This document shows positions 8,846-18,301 of a stretch of 64,000 nucleotides of DNA, one piece after another (position 1 is the first letter of the stretch; each line of letters opens with the position of its first letter). Both the position numbers and the translations under genes were made by a program. Source of the DNA: Candidatus Heimdallarchaeota archaeon (GTDB lineage Archaea > Asgardarchaeota > Heimdallarchaeia > JABLTI01). The notes below the pieces were generated by a model, which did not search any database, was not told the DNA's origin, and saw only the letters and a list, made by a program, of their open reading frames with translations. The stretch is taken from NCBI GenBank assembly GCA_019058275.1, contig JAHLVW010000045.1, positions 17,664 to 81,663 on the forward strand, given 5' to 3'.

Positions 8846-10498
8846 TTGCTTCCTAGTATTCGTGTCATAGCAATTTTACGATTATTTTCCAGTAACTTTG
8901 GTCGCTTAGGACGTTCTCCCGAGAAGATAGTTGTTCTTATTTTAGGTGCTCTCTTACTCTGCGGACCTATTTACTTTAGTCTAAGTTCAATGATTTGGAG
9001 AGGATATGATCAAGCTAAATATTTCGATTCGATCATTGAGTTTCCAGATGACAAAATGCCTTTTAACACTATAATTGATGGTGAAAACTTACGAGTAGTT
9101 GATAGTGATTTAGCAGAAAAGTTGATCTTACAATCATCGCCTTTTGGTAGTAATACTTTGATTCAAGAGCTCCATGTTGGCAAAGTAAATGGTACATTAA
9201 TGTGGATAGGAGTGATAGGAACGGATTCTATAATGATTGGCAGTGATAATCTTGACCGGAAGCGGAATTCCATTTTCGGATTTGCAGGTGTAGATTTAAC
9301 TGATCCTTCACAACCAGTTGTTGAAATACGTCAATCTTTCAAAATAGGTCATTATCTTACAAGGCAAAAAATGCTTAATCGAATAATTTGGAAACTTAAT
9401 CCTAACTATCGAGCTGGAATGAACAGCTACTTCTCCATGAATGACGAAGGACAAATGCGCTTACTTGTTCCTTATTCAATTTCCAATAGCTGGCGAATAG
9501 AGAAAACAAGCAATTTAGCAATGATGACATATTTAGAAAGATTAGGTGGCGTTCTTGAGTTTGATTCTGAAGGCAATTTGATAAAGGATTATACTGAACT
9601 TACAACCTTGCCTGATTATGCTCGAATACAATGCTATTCTGAGGATTGGTTAGAGTATAATATAAACAAATGGGGAAGACATAGAAAAGGTGATCATGAA
9701 TTTGCTTACTGGTTTACAACGACAGAACAACTTGGTATCTCTTCGTATGATGATGTGCGAGTAATCTATGATGCTAATACTGGAGAAACATCTCAGTATG
9801 TTATGCTTACTCAACCAGAATCTGAGAGTGAATTATTACGAGGAGCTATTAAAGCAAATGCTACAGGAATTTACTTCTTTGATTGGGCAGATCTAACACC
9901 AAAACCTAAAGACACACTAAATGCTATTAACCACTGTGGTTCTGCTCTTGATAAATTACTGACTACTGCTCATGAGTACATACCAATTTTACCACTATTA
10001 TTCCCTATTATGGACGCTTATGGAAGTATGAGAGATTACGCATACATAGTTCCTATCCAATATGAACGACAAAGTTTTGGTGGAATAGCAATAACGAATC
10101 CGTATGATCCAACGAATACCTATACCTGGGTTGAGCTAGCTGAGACGTATGATACTGTAGATTCAGTGTTAGAACGGGCTATTGAGAACTATTTAGTGAT
10201 GTTAGGAGAAGAAGATCCTACGATAGTCGATTACACAGAAACATTAGTTATTAATGAAGTTACATCATTCGAAAAAGATGGAAATACAATATTTGTAGCA
10301 AATGGGAACTTAACATACATACCGGATAATGAAACAGATCCAATAAGCGAAAATAACACAGTTTGGTTTACTCAAGACTTCCTGAATTTAACTCAATGGC
10401 AGCAAGTAATTTTCTTAGAACCAGGTGATGTAGTACTGCTAGATGTGGTTTACATTAACGAACTATTCTACTGTAAAGTAATCTATTCAGTAAACTAG
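8846..10498 (+). CDS. Membrane-anchored extracytoplasmic protein of unknown function
   Basis: This 550-residue protein starts at a TTG. A positively charged stretch of about 25 residues (RLFSSNFGRLGRSPEK) precedes one strong membrane helix at about 28-48. The remaining 500 residues are polar, rich in Asn, Tyr and Trp, and contain N-glycosylation-type sequons (NGT, NNT, NLT). The predicted topology is N-in with a large external domain. The first part resembles in layout, but not clearly in sequence, the external domain of UPF0182-type proteins. I do not assign a function. It follows a two-helix membrane protein and ends at a hairpin terminator. Confidence 0.6.
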   Translation: MLPSIRVIAILRLFSSNFGRLGRSPEKIVVLILGALLLCGPIYFSLSSMIWRGYDQAKYFDSIIEFPDDKMPFNTIIDGENLRVVDSDLAEKLILQSSPFGSNTLIQELHVGKVNGTLMWIGVIGTDSIMIGSDNLDRKRNSIFGFAGVDLTDPSQPVVEIRQSFKIGHYLTRQKMLNRIIWKLNPNYRAGMNSYFSMNDEGQMRLLVPYSISNSWRIEKTSNLAMMTYLERLGGVLEFDSEGNLIKDYTELTTLPDYARIQCYSEDWLEYNINKWGRHRKGDHEFAYWFTTTEQLGISSYDDVRVIYDANTGETSQYVMLTQPESESELLRGAIKANATGIYFFDWADLTPKPKDTLNAINHCGSALDKLLTTAHEYIPILPLLFPIMDAYGSMRDYAYIVPIQYERQSFGGIAITNPYDPTNTYTWVELAETYDTVDSVLERAIENYLVMLGEEDPTIVDYTETLVINEVTSFEKDGNTIFVANGNLTYIPDNETDPISENNTVWFTQDFLNLTQWQQVIFLEPGDVVLLDVVYINELFYCKVIYSVN

Positions 10499-10506
10499 AA
10501 AAGAAC

Positions 10507-10545
10507 AGCTTTCCTAATTGGAAAGCTCATTTTCTCATTTTTTTG
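10507..10545. terminator. Hairpin terminator between convergent genes
   Basis: AGCTTTCC and GGAAAGCT form a perfect 8-bp stem with loop TAATT, followed by T-rich sequence on the plus strand. It lies in the 57-base gap between two converging genes. Confidence 0.6.
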
Positions 10546-10555
10546 AGTATAGCAA

Positions 10556-11953
10556 TCATTTCTGAGCTTTTGCTTTCTTTCTCTCAATTTTACGGATGAT
10601 TGAATCCGCCACTTTTACCAAAGGATAAATTGTCTCAGAAACAGCTGGAGCATAACAAAAATCAATATCCATGAGATCGTAAGCTGTTAATCCAGTATGA
10701 ATAGCCATTGCAATATAGTTTACATTTACATCTACTTTCTCTTCGCCTATTGCTTCTAATCCCAGAATTTTGCCATCATCAGCTTTTGCGATTAATTTCA
10801 AGGTAATATCCTTGGAAGTAGGCATGTAATGTGGTCTAATAGGTGCAGATAGTTTTGCAGTTACTGTTTCAATTTCAAGCTCTTTTGCATGTTCCTCGTT
10901 AATTCCTGCTAAACCAATGTAAAATGTTCTCGAAGAAACAATAAAAGAATTAACATTCCCTGGATAAGATGCATTACCACCTGCAGCATTTATTCCTGCA
11001 ACACGTCCTTGTCTTGTAGCAGGTCCTGCAAGTTGAGCAAGATTAGCAGAATTAGTAATTAAGTTATTTGTAACAATACAGTCACCAGCAGCATAAACAC
11101 CATTGATACTTGTTTCCATTTTGTCATTGACTTCAATTGCTCTATATTTTTCTGAAATCTTTAAATCTATTTTACTCGCTAATTCAATATTAGCTCTAAC
11201 ACCAGTTGCTAAAACAACTAGTTCAGTATCAATTGCTTCATCTAATGAATCATTTCCAAATTTAACAGATTGAACAGCATCTTTACCGATTATTTCTTTA
11301 ACTAACACACCGGTTTCTACAATAATTCCAGTTCCTTCAAGATTCTTCTTTACAGTAACAGCAAATCCCTTAGAAATCTTGAAAGGCATTAATTGTGGTT
11401 GCATTTCTATAATGGTGACTTTTTTACCCAAGTGTGCTAATTCGGAAGCTACTTCAATACCAATAGCACTACCACCTACAACAACGGTATTTTTAACATC
11501 CTTGTTATCAGCTGCTTTCTTAATTGCATCAGCGTCTTCAGCAAATTTTAGTCGAAAAACATTACCAAGATTACGACCTGGAATTGGTGGAACAAAAACA
11601 CTAGATCCTGTACAAAGTATCAATTTATCATATTCTAAAGTGAATTCTTCACCAGTTTCTGGTTTAACTTTAACAATCTTCTCTTTCAGATCTACATCTT
11701 CAACTACGGAGCTTTTATGAAGCTTAATTTTCATCATTTCGTATCTAATATTCTCAATTATGGAATCAACTGAAGGTAAATAACCTCCAATAACGAATGG
11801 CATTGCACAAGGATGAAAAGTGTCATAAGCTTTTGTATCTATAACTGTAATATCTGCTACTCGATTTTTAATACGAGCTGCACCAGCTGCACTTAATCCA
11901 GCAGGACCATTGCCTATGATTACAATTTTTTCTGTCATTTTAGTCCTAACCAA
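10556..11953 (-). CDS. FAD/NAD(P)-dependent CoA-disulfide reductase / NADH oxidase-like protein
   Basis: This 465-residue flavoprotein belongs to the CoADR/Nox group of pyridine nucleotide-disulfide reductases. It has an N-terminal FAD motif GNGPAGLSAAGAA, the single redox cysteine in HPCAMPFVIGG (about residue 48), an NAD(P) motif VVGGSAIGIEVASELA and the second FAD motif NGVYAAGDC. The C-terminal dimerisation domain is present. Family members reduce CoA disulfide, polysulfide or oxygen; the sequence does not settle which. The NYN-domain gene lies 8 bases upstream on the same strand, so the two form an operon. Confidence 0.88.
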   Translation of the reverse strand: MVRTKMTEKIVIIGNGPAGLSAAGAARIKNRVADITVIDTKAYDTFHPCAMPFVIGGYLPSVDSIIENIRYEMMKIKLHKSSVVEDVDLKEKIVKVKPETGEEFTLEYDKLILCTGSSVFVPPIPGRNLGNVFRLKFAEDADAIKKAADNKDVKNTVVVGGSAIGIEVASELAHLGKKVTIIEMQPQLMPFKISKGFAVTVKKNLEGTGIIVETGVLVKEIIGKDAVQSVKFGNDSLDEAIDTELVVLATGVRANIELASKIDLKISEKYRAIEVNDKMETSINGVYAAGDCIVTNNLITNSANLAQLAGPATRQGRVAGINAAGGNASYPGNVNSFIVSSRTFYIGLAGINEEHAKELEIETVTAKLSAPIRPHYMPTSKDITLKLIAKADDGKILGLEAIGEEKVDVNVNYIAMAIHTGLTAYDLMDIDFCYAPAVSETIYPLVKVADSIIRKIERKKAKAQK

Positions 11954-11961
11954 AAATTCTC

Positions 11962-12504
11962 TTAAATTTCTAATTGAAATGCCATATCTGCAGAATTTTT
12001 AACAGCGACACTAAAACCAGGTTGAAATCCAACAATAGCAGTATCCAAACCATTTGCTTTAGCAGCACGAAGAATTGGTGCACATCTTGCATGTCTACTT
12101 GCAACTATCACCATGCTGACATTCTTTTGGAAAACACAATCCATAATTTCTATTGCCATCCGAATGTAAATATCCGAGGTAGCAACAATTGGTTCATAAC
12201 CACTATTTTCAATAGCTCTCAACAAGGTTTTTGGAGCATGACGATTTAAGATAACTTTGGCAATCTTAATCTGACCAAGTTTATTAGCAATTTTCTCAAT
12301 ATCTTCAAGTCGGATTTGTCTATTGTTTATCCTTCGCAAAATATTAGGAGCGTCAATGATTAAAGCTATTTTTTTTTGTTTTGCGAAAATATTCTTCACT
12401 GTTTTGAAGCCAATTCCCTTTTGCTCACTTAATGAGCTACTTAAAGCATCTTGAGCAACTAAATCCTCATCTGATGTCATATTCTGATCACAAGTGTTTG
12501 TCAC
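11962..12504 (-). CDS. NYN/PIN-like domain protein (TIGR00288-like), acidic residues degenerate
   Basis: This 180-residue protein matches the archaeal NYN-domain family, distant relatives of PIN nucleases. It has LIIDAPNILRR near residue 50, IKIAKVILN in the middle, and VGFQPGFSVAVKNSADMA at the end. The first acidic residue (LIIDAPN) is kept. Family members, as I recall them, carry a Thr/Ser-Arg-Asp-Ala-Asp-type segment; here it reads ASRHARCAP, so both aspartates appear lost. A further family aspartate appears replaced by Tyr (TSDIYIRMA). If that alignment holds, the protein is more likely an RNA-binding or structural version than an active nuclease. It heads a two-gene unit with the disulfide reductase. 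Confidence 0.75.
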   Translation of the reverse strand: MTNTCDQNMTSDEDLVAQDALSSSLSEQKGIGFKTVKNIFAKQKKIALIIDAPNILRRINNRQIRLEDIEKIANKLGQIKIAKVILNRHAPKTLLRAIENSGYEPIVATSDIYIRMAIEIMDCVFQKNVSMVIVASRHARCAPILRAAKANGLDTAIVGFQPGFSVAVKNSADMAFQLEI

Positions 12505-12634
12505 TGGAATGTCAACCCCATTAATTAAAGAAGCTTTTTATGTTCTTTTTAATGTATTCTTTATTTTAAGAATACAAAAAAACCATTTAATAAAAATTAT
12601 TAGCAAAAATAAAGATAAAACCAGGGTAAAAGGA

Positions 12635-14266
12635 TTAGACCCTGGAAACAAAGGTTTTGTTCTCTTTCTTAGAGACTTTAATTAAACCATCATCTTTTAA
12701 ATCAGATACGATATGTTTAACAACATCTGGAGTTTGACCAACAATCTTAGCTAAATCTCCAATAGCAATGTCTCCTCCAATATCTTGAATTGCTAGGAAA
12801 ACACGGAACTTAGGAACTCCTTGTAGGGATTTAGTCAAATTTTTTACAAGAACATCTTTCTGTTCAACAGATCCTTCAAGTTCTGTTATTTGTGCTTTCA
12901 TGTTCTCAAATTGAACCAAAATCTTATCGCGTTCTTCTTGTAATGCATCTCGGTCTTTCTCTATAACATCTTGAGTTTTGCTTACTTCTGAAACAGTTTT
13001 CTCCTTTTCATCTATAGCACTCTTTAAGTCTCGAATCTCTTTCTTCAAGTCATTGATTTCAGCTTCGTTTTTAGTTTTCTCTTTAAGTAATTCTTGTAGC
13101 TTACTTTCTTGGCCAGCTTTTTCAGATGAAATGCTTTCTTTAGCATCAGTAAGTTGACTCTTCAATTCTCTAATTTCATCGTCACGTTCATCAATGGTTT
13201 TTTCTTTGCTATCCAAATTTTGAGTTGTTGTCTCAATTTTCTTTTCAACACGATCAAGAGAATCTTTTGTATCTGTTAATTGGTGTTCAGTTGCTTTCAA
13301 ATCGTCTTGTAACTTCTTGATTTGAGCATCCTTTTCAGATTCAGCAGAAGCAACCGTTGCTTTAGAATCAGTAACTGTCTTTCTAAGTCTGTCAATTTCA
13401 TCATTTTTTTGTTCTACTGCAGTTTTATAATTAGTAATGGCAGTCATAGTCTCTTTCAGACGAATTTCGAGATCATCTGCTCTTTCTCGCTCTCGGTTAA
13501 GAGTATCTTCTAAACGACTTGTTTCAGACTCGAATTTTTCAGTACTTACAGACTTCATTTGTTCAATACGTTTATCCATTGAAGCCATTTGCTCTTTCAT
13601 AGCCTTAATGTTTCTTTCCTGTTCCTGGATTACATCATCCTTTTCTTGTAATTGTTTTTCAAAATGATCTTTTTCTTGGGATGAATCACCAACTTGACTT
13701 TGTAATTCTTCAATCTCAATACGTTGTTGAGCAAGTGTTTCACCATGTTCCATTACTTGCTTTTCGTACATTTCAATTGTTCGTTTTTGTTCATCCACTT
13801 TTCCTTGAAGTCTATTTAGCTCATCAATTTGACCTTCTCCTCTTTCAGCAATTCGGACTTTTTCATCCTCAAATATTTTTTCCTTTTCAAGGAGATTAGC
13901 TTTTAATCTGTTGTTTTCTTGTTCCAATTCAGCAATCCTTTGAGTAGCTTCACCACTAAAACTCAAATTACCGGACAAGGCACTACTTAAAGTATTTCCT
14001 AGGATTTTACTACCATTCCCTGAAGTTGAAGTCAGAACTTGCTTAATATATTCCATTTCAAGACTTTTTATCGTATCAAAAATCGTACCAATCTCAGTTG
14101 GTGAGTAACTGGCTTTCGATGTTGCTAGAAAATTATTTTTTTGTTCGTTAAATCTTGAGGAAAACTCCAATTCAATTGTTTGCTTCATATCTTGCATTTC
14201 AGCAAGAAAACGTACGACTGACTGTCTCTTTATTTCATCGACATTTGGTGGTTGCATTTCCGACAT
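12635..14266 (-). CDS. Long coiled-coil protein with C-terminal winged helix
   Basis: This 543-residue protein is almost entirely charged heptad sequence from about residue 120 to 480, rich in Glu, Lys, Asp and Gln, such as ERERADDLEIRLKE. The last 60 residues form a winged-helix domain: FRVFLAIQDIGGDIAIGDLA, then VKHIVSDLKDDGLIKVSKKE, with DLAKIVGQTPDVVKHIV as helix-turn-helix. The N terminus is non-coiled. No Walker motif or SMC hinge is present, so it is not an SMC protein. It could link DNA binding with a cytoskeletal or membrane role. AAGAGG lies before the ATG. The 184 bases upstream are AT-rich with no gene. Confidence 0.75.
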   Translation of the reverse strand: MSEMQPPNVDEIKRQSVVRFLAEMQDMKQTIELEFSSRFNEQKNNFLATSKASYSPTEIGTIFDTIKSLEMEYIKQVLTSTSGNGSKILGNTLSSALSGNLSFSGEATQRIAELEQENNRLKANLLEKEKIFEDEKVRIAERGEGQIDELNRLQGKVDEQKRTIEMYEKQVMEHGETLAQQRIEIEELQSQVGDSSQEKDHFEKQLQEKDDVIQEQERNIKAMKEQMASMDKRIEQMKSVSTEKFESETSRLEDTLNRERERADDLEIRLKETMTAITNYKTAVEQKNDEIDRLRKTVTDSKATVASAESEKDAQIKKLQDDLKATEHQLTDTKDSLDRVEKKIETTTQNLDSKEKTIDERDDEIRELKSQLTDAKESISSEKAGQESKLQELLKEKTKNEAEINDLKKEIRDLKSAIDEKEKTVSEVSKTQDVIEKDRDALQEERDKILVQFENMKAQITELEGSVEQKDVLVKNLTKSLQGVPKFRVFLAIQDIGGDIAIGDLAKIVGQTPDVVKHIVSDLKDDGLIKVSKKENKTFVSRV

Positions 14267-14450
14267 TTTTGAGCCTCTTTTATCTAAATTATTAATACGA
14301 AATTACTTTTTAGCTCACTATTTGGTATAGGCAATAGTGATAATATTCTTTGTCCTTTATTAATCATTTAGGTGTGTCTATAGTAAGACAAATATTCTTA
14401 ATAAAAGTTAAAAACATTTACAGAATATTATTTTTTTCCTTTAAGCAATC

Positions 14451-15146
14451 TCATTTATCAATTTTGATTTGGAGAATGTCCTCAAAATAGAGATAAAAGT
14501 TCTGGAAGAAGGATCGGAGTTTTGTAAAGGGTATTACAGGAACTCTTTCATGAAAGAAAATCTCATCATCTAGCCAAGTAACTACCATAGGAATTAAATT
14601 AACTTTTTTCCACCCCTTAATGTTCATCTTCTCTTTTAGATTATCAAATGAATTACTTACTGCTTCTACCCTCATAATTTGCTCTTCAGCTGCTTTTTTC
14701 AATGCTGCTTTCTTCCCTATTCCACCATAGTGTTTGCAATCAATAAGAATTACATAAGGACTGTTTTTCAAAATGACATCAATTTGGTATTTTCGATCAT
14801 TTGTCGAAAAATTTAATCCTGTTTTCGCTTCGTAACCAAACTCATCACCTACAATGGTTGTTAGTAATTCGAATTCTTGCCAAGATAGCTCCTTAATGAT
14901 TTTTTCAAAATCAATTCCATCCATAGCTCCAAATATAGCTATCTTTGCTCTCTGTTCTTGAGTGATTTGATAGTTCTCGTCAATTGTTTTTTGAAAAATA
15001 ATTCCTTTCTGGTTAAGATCCTTCAGAAAAGCAATGACTCGACCTTTACTTGTACTTTCTATAAGTTCTGTGGTAATGAGAAAAGATTCTTCCTTTGATT
15101 GTTTTAGAGCTAATAGGAGCAATTCTTTGTCCATGTCGCAAATCAC
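14451..15146 (-). CDS. PD-(D/E)xK (Mrr-like) nuclease-fold protein
   Basis: This 231-residue protein has a C-terminal restriction-endonuclease-like domain. Segments ELLTTIVGDEFGYEAKTGL, YQIDVILK and VILIDCKHYGG give the Glu, Asp and Asp-x-Lys of the PD-(D/E)xK site, as in the Mrr catalytic family. The first 75 residues are helical and could be a winged helix for DNA binding. No methyltransferase or other restriction gene is near, so a repair or DNA-processing role is as likely as defence. A start two codons in (MDKELL) is also possible. It diverges from the sugar epimerase across 131 AT-rich bases. Confidence 0.7.
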   Translation of the reverse strand: MICDMDKELLLLALKQSKEESFLITTELIESTSKGRVIAFLKDLNQKGIIFQKTIDENYQITQEQRAKIAIFGAMDGIDFEKIIKELSWQEFELLTTIVGDEFGYEAKTGLNFSTNDRKYQIDVILKNSPYVILIDCKHYGGIGKKAALKKAAEEQIMRVEAVSNSFDNLKEKMNIKGWKKVNLIPMVVTWLDDEIFFHERVPVIPFTKLRSFFQNFYLYFEDILQIKIDK

Positions 15147-15277
15147 CGAATAATGAAAAAGTGTTAATTGTAATTAAAAACCCTTTTGGTCAAACTGCGA
15201 AGTTTTTAATAGAAATATTAGGAAAAGACTTTTACTATCAAATAAATTAGTACTAATTAGAAAATCTGCAAGAATTC

Positions 15278-16243
15278 ATGGTGATCAAACTGAGCGATAG
15301 GATATTGGTAACAGGTGGATGCGGTTTTATAGGTAGTAATATTGTTCAAAGATTAGTAAACGAAGGTTACAAAATAATTGTTCTAGATGATTTATCATCA
15401 GGGAAAAAGGAGTACATTAACGATTGTTTGGTTGAGAAGAAATGCGAATTCATTGAAGGTAGTATAACTGATGCCACTTTATTAGCAAAAATCATGCCTA
15501 AAATAGATTTAGTTATTCATGAAGCAGCAAAACCTGATGTACGAGCAAGTAAAAAAAATCTCTTCAGAGATTTTAACACAAATGTTACCGGAACTTTGCA
15601 TATCCTACAAGCTATGGCTCAAAACCAAGTACAGAAGATAGTTTTTGCTTCATCGGGAGGAACAGTTTATGGAGAAACAGAAAAAACCCCTACTCCTGAA
15701 AATGAGCCTTTTGCACCAATAAGCCATTATGGTGCATCCAAAGCAGCTTGTGAGCAATATCTGTCTAGCTTTTCTAGTCTTTATAATATTGAAGTAATCT
15801 CATTGAGATTAGGCAATATTTATGGACTTCCTTCAAATCATGGAGTAATGTATGATTTCTTCTGGAAATTAGAAAAGAACCCGTCAACTATGGAGATATT
15901 AGGGGATGGAAACCAAATCAAATCCTATCTCTATGTAGATGATTGCGTTGATGCTCACATGTGTGCATTACAAAAAACACTAAAGGGACATACTGCATTC
16001 AACATTGCTTCCATAGAGGGAGCTTCAGTTAATGAAGTTGCAAGAGAAGTAGTTGAAGCTATGAACTTATCAAATGTTGAATTCACTTATACTGGAGGAA
16101 AAAGAGGTTGGGCTGGAGATGTCAGAAAAGCTGTTGTAGACATTTCAAAAGCAAATAAGCTCTTATCTTGGAAACCAAAGGTATCATTAAAGGAAGGTGT
16201 AAAGAGCTATATTTCCTGGTTGGAAACTGAACAAAATAAGTAA
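15278..16243 (+). CDS. NAD-dependent sugar-nucleotide epimerase (UDP-glucose 4-epimerase-like)
   Basis: This 321-residue extended short-chain dehydrogenase binds NAD at VTGGCGFIGSNIVQRL. It has the Ser/Tyr/Lys site in FASSGGTVYG and YGASKAACEQY, and the substrate-domain motif SLRLGNIYG. Such enzymes interconvert UDP-glucose and UDP-galactose or their N-acetyl forms for glycan synthesis. The length is typical of the archaeal and bacterial GalE/WbpP-like group. It converges with a HAD hydrolase 6 bases away, and a sugar nucleotidyltransferase follows, so the area looks devoted to nucleotide sugars. Confidence 0.85.
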   Translation: MVIKLSDRILVTGGCGFIGSNIVQRLVNEGYKIIVLDDLSSGKKEYINDCLVEKKCEFIEGSITDATLLAKIMPKIDLVIHEAAKPDVRASKKNLFRDFNTNVTGTLHILQAMAQNQVQKIVFASSGGTVYGETEKTPTPENEPFAPISHYGASKAACEQYLSSFSSLYNIEVISLRLGNIYGLPSNHGVMYDFFWKLEKNPSTMEILGDGNQIKSYLYVDDCVDAHMCALQKTLKGHTAFNIASIEGASVNEVAREVVEAMNLSNVEFTYTGGKRGWAGDVRKAVVDISKANKLLSWKPKVSLKEGVKSYISWLETEQNK

Positions 16244-16249
16244 AGTGTT

Positions 16250-16918
16250 TCAGCAGCTTTTTCTTAGTAACTCAGTTAGCTCTTTTATCGATTTAACATG
16301 CTTCCAGATTTTAATGTTATATTTATCTGGGTCAAGAGCGTTTTTACGAATAAGAACAAATCTTAAGTTTGCATTTGTTGCTGTAACTCCATCAACCCAT
16401 GAGTCGCCAATAAATAAGACATCATCAGGATTTAGTGAAAGTTTATTTATAATTGTAATTAATCCTTCTTTATCAGGTTTCATTTTTTCAATATCTTCTC
16501 TAGCTAAAACAATATCAAAATAATTAGTGATATTATATCGTTCTAAAACCTCAATAGTAGGTTTTTTTGAGTTATTAGTTAAAATTGATGTAGAAATTCC
16601 TTTCTCTTTAAGGAATTCCAACATTGGATAAATATCTTGATCTATTGTGATACTTTCCATACCCAATCTTTCAAATTTCTCAACCATTTTCCAAAGCTCT
16701 TCTGCAAGATTGGTATTGTTTTTCTTATCATATTTCTTTACTTCATCAATAATATTCCCAGCAGTATATTTACGAGGTACTTCCTCATCTTTACCAAAAT
16801 CAATACCATATTTCTTGGCATGTCGTGCCATACTAATTTTCATAGCAGGAAAATTAATGCTGGATTTTACAAGTGTGTTATCAAAATCAAAGATTATTGC
16901 TAATTTACTCTTTTTCAT
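16250..16918 (-). CDS. HAD-superfamily phosphatase
   Basis: This 222-residue protein carries HAD motif I FDFDNTLV (nucleophile Asp within the first 15 residues), motif II STSILTNNSKK, the Lys of motif III in EKMKPDKEG, and motif IV LFIGDSWVDG. A helical C1 cap lies between motifs I and II, as in phosphoglycolate phosphatase-like enzymes. It probably removes phosphate from a small metabolite. The nucleotidyltransferase is 40 bases upstream on the same strand, so a sugar phosphate is a reasonable but unproven substrate. Confidence 0.8.
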   Translation of the reverse strand: MKKSKLAIIFDFDNTLVKSSINFPAMKISMARHAKKYGIDFGKDEEVPRKYTAGNIIDEVKKYDKKNNTNLAEELWKMVEKFERLGMESITIDQDIYPMLEFLKEKGISTSILTNNSKKPTIEVLERYNITNYFDIVLAREDIEKMKPDKEGLITIINKLSLNPDDVLFIGDSWVDGVTATNANLRFVLIRKNALDPDKYNIKIWKHVKSIKELTELLRKSC

Positions 16919-16958
16919 GAGGTTACCTCAGATTTAAACTTCATAGATCAGACCTAAT

Positions 16959-18149
16959 TCAATCATCTTTCCTAACTTCTGAATGAGCTTTTATTTTAAT
17001 TCCCTCATTAATACTAACGTTAGATGTAATAATTGTTTTTCCACCTACAATTACAAAATCCATTGGATTCTGTTCATCAGATGTAGAGACTCTTTTTGGT
17101 TTTACTCGAGTATTTTGCCCAATAACTATTTCTTCAGCAGCTATAAGATAGCTTAATTCACAATTATTGCCAACTTTACAATTGTCCATAAGTAAAATAT
17201 TATCTAATACAGCTTCAGAACCTATTTCACAATCTCTTCCAATATAAACATCTGGTCCTATTTTAGATCCTGTTTCAATTAGTGTACCTTTTCCAACAAG
17301 AACTGGACCTTTAAAGTAAACACTTGAGAATTCTATCTCTGATTCTTCATCAAAGAAAATTTCTTCAGCAGCTTTAAATCCTATCTCTCCTCCAGAATGA
17401 AATTGCATGCTAATTTCATTATTACTTGGTGGAAAGAATCGCTGAGCAGTGAATAAATCAGCAGGATTCTCAATACTCATCCATGAATCAGTTATTAGTG
17501 CTCCAAGTAAACCCCTTTTACCTAGTAAAGCAATGGCTTCGGTTAATTCGTACTCTCCTCTTTTAGATAAAGGTGTTTCACGAATTGCATCGAATATCTC
17601 TCTTTGGAATAAATAAATTCCTGCATTAATATAACCAATATTATCCTTAATCTCTTCAGTTAGGATTTTTTCTTTAATATCCAAAACTCTTCCATCAGGT
17701 GTTACTTGTAACAATCCATACCTTTCACTCTTACCAGGATAAACTACTATCGTACATTGAGCTTCTAATTTTTCATGATGAGCAATGAGCTCTGGTAAAA
17801 TGTCTTCAATATGAGCTATAATATCACCGTTAAGAACAAGACATCTATCATAATTACCTATAAATTGCTCAGCTTGAGCAAGTGCATCACCGGTACCTTT
17901 TGGTGGATCTTGAATTGCAAACTTAATTTTATTAACATATGGTTCTTTTGAGAAAAGTTCCTCCATTGCTCGTTTCTGCCAAGGTGAGATGACTAGAATT
18001 AACTCATCCATTAAACCAGAGTTTTCAATCATTTCAGCAAGTTTGATCAAAAGTGATTTGTTCCTAATGGGTAGGGATCCCTTTAGTCTCGTTTCAGTTA
18101 AAGGTTGCATTCGTTTACCTTTACCTGCTGCTAAGATTATTACAATCAT
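16959..18149 (-). CDS. Bifunctional sugar-1-phosphate nucleotidyltransferase / left-handed beta-helix protein
   Basis: The N-terminal 240 residues form a nucleotidyltransferase, with the nucleotide-binding loop LAAGKGKRMQPLTETRLKG, NGDIIAHIED and GYINAGIYLF. The rest, from about 260, is a left-handed parallel beta-helix with hexapeptide repeats such as IGPDVYIGRDCEIGSEAVL. This matches archaeal GlmU-type or dTDP/UDP-glucose pyrophosphorylase enzymes that make UDP-GlcNAc or another NDP-sugar. The acetyltransferase part is short, so acetyl transfer is uncertain. Length 396 is normal. It precedes the HAD phosphatase and lies near an epimerase. Confidence 0.85.
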   Translation of the reverse strand: MIVIILAAGKGKRMQPLTETRLKGSLPIRNKSLLIKLAEMIENSGLMDELILVISPWQKRAMEELFSKEPYVNKIKFAIQDPPKGTGDALAQAEQFIGNYDRCLVLNGDIIAHIEDILPELIAHHEKLEAQCTIVVYPGKSERYGLLQVTPDGRVLDIKEKILTEEIKDNIGYINAGIYLFQREIFDAIRETPLSKRGEYELTEAIALLGKRGLLGALITDSWMSIENPADLFTAQRFFPPSNNEISMQFHSGGEIGFKAAEEIFFDEESEIEFSSVYFKGPVLVGKGTLIETGSKIGPDVYIGRDCEIGSEAVLDNILLMDNCKVGNNCELSYLIAAEEIVIGQNTRVKPKRVSTSDEQNPMDFVIVGGKTIITSNVSINEGIKIKAHSEVRKDD

Positions 18150-18301
18150 TAAGGATGCTCCAAAACTCTCTATGGATAATCAATAATTGAATAGTGTTAT
18201 TGTTTTTTAATTCTGTTATCGAATATAGATAAAAAGCTGAAAGGAATCAAAATTTCTCGCTAAAAATAAAAGAAATTATCAGCAAAATTGCTGAATACAT
18301 C

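Noticed and set aside
12635..14266. SMC or Rad50-like ATPase
   Set aside because: There is a coiled coil but no Walker A, Walker B or hinge.
14451..15146. Restriction-modification system
   Set aside because: The nuclease-fold protein has no methyltransferase or specificity gene nearby.
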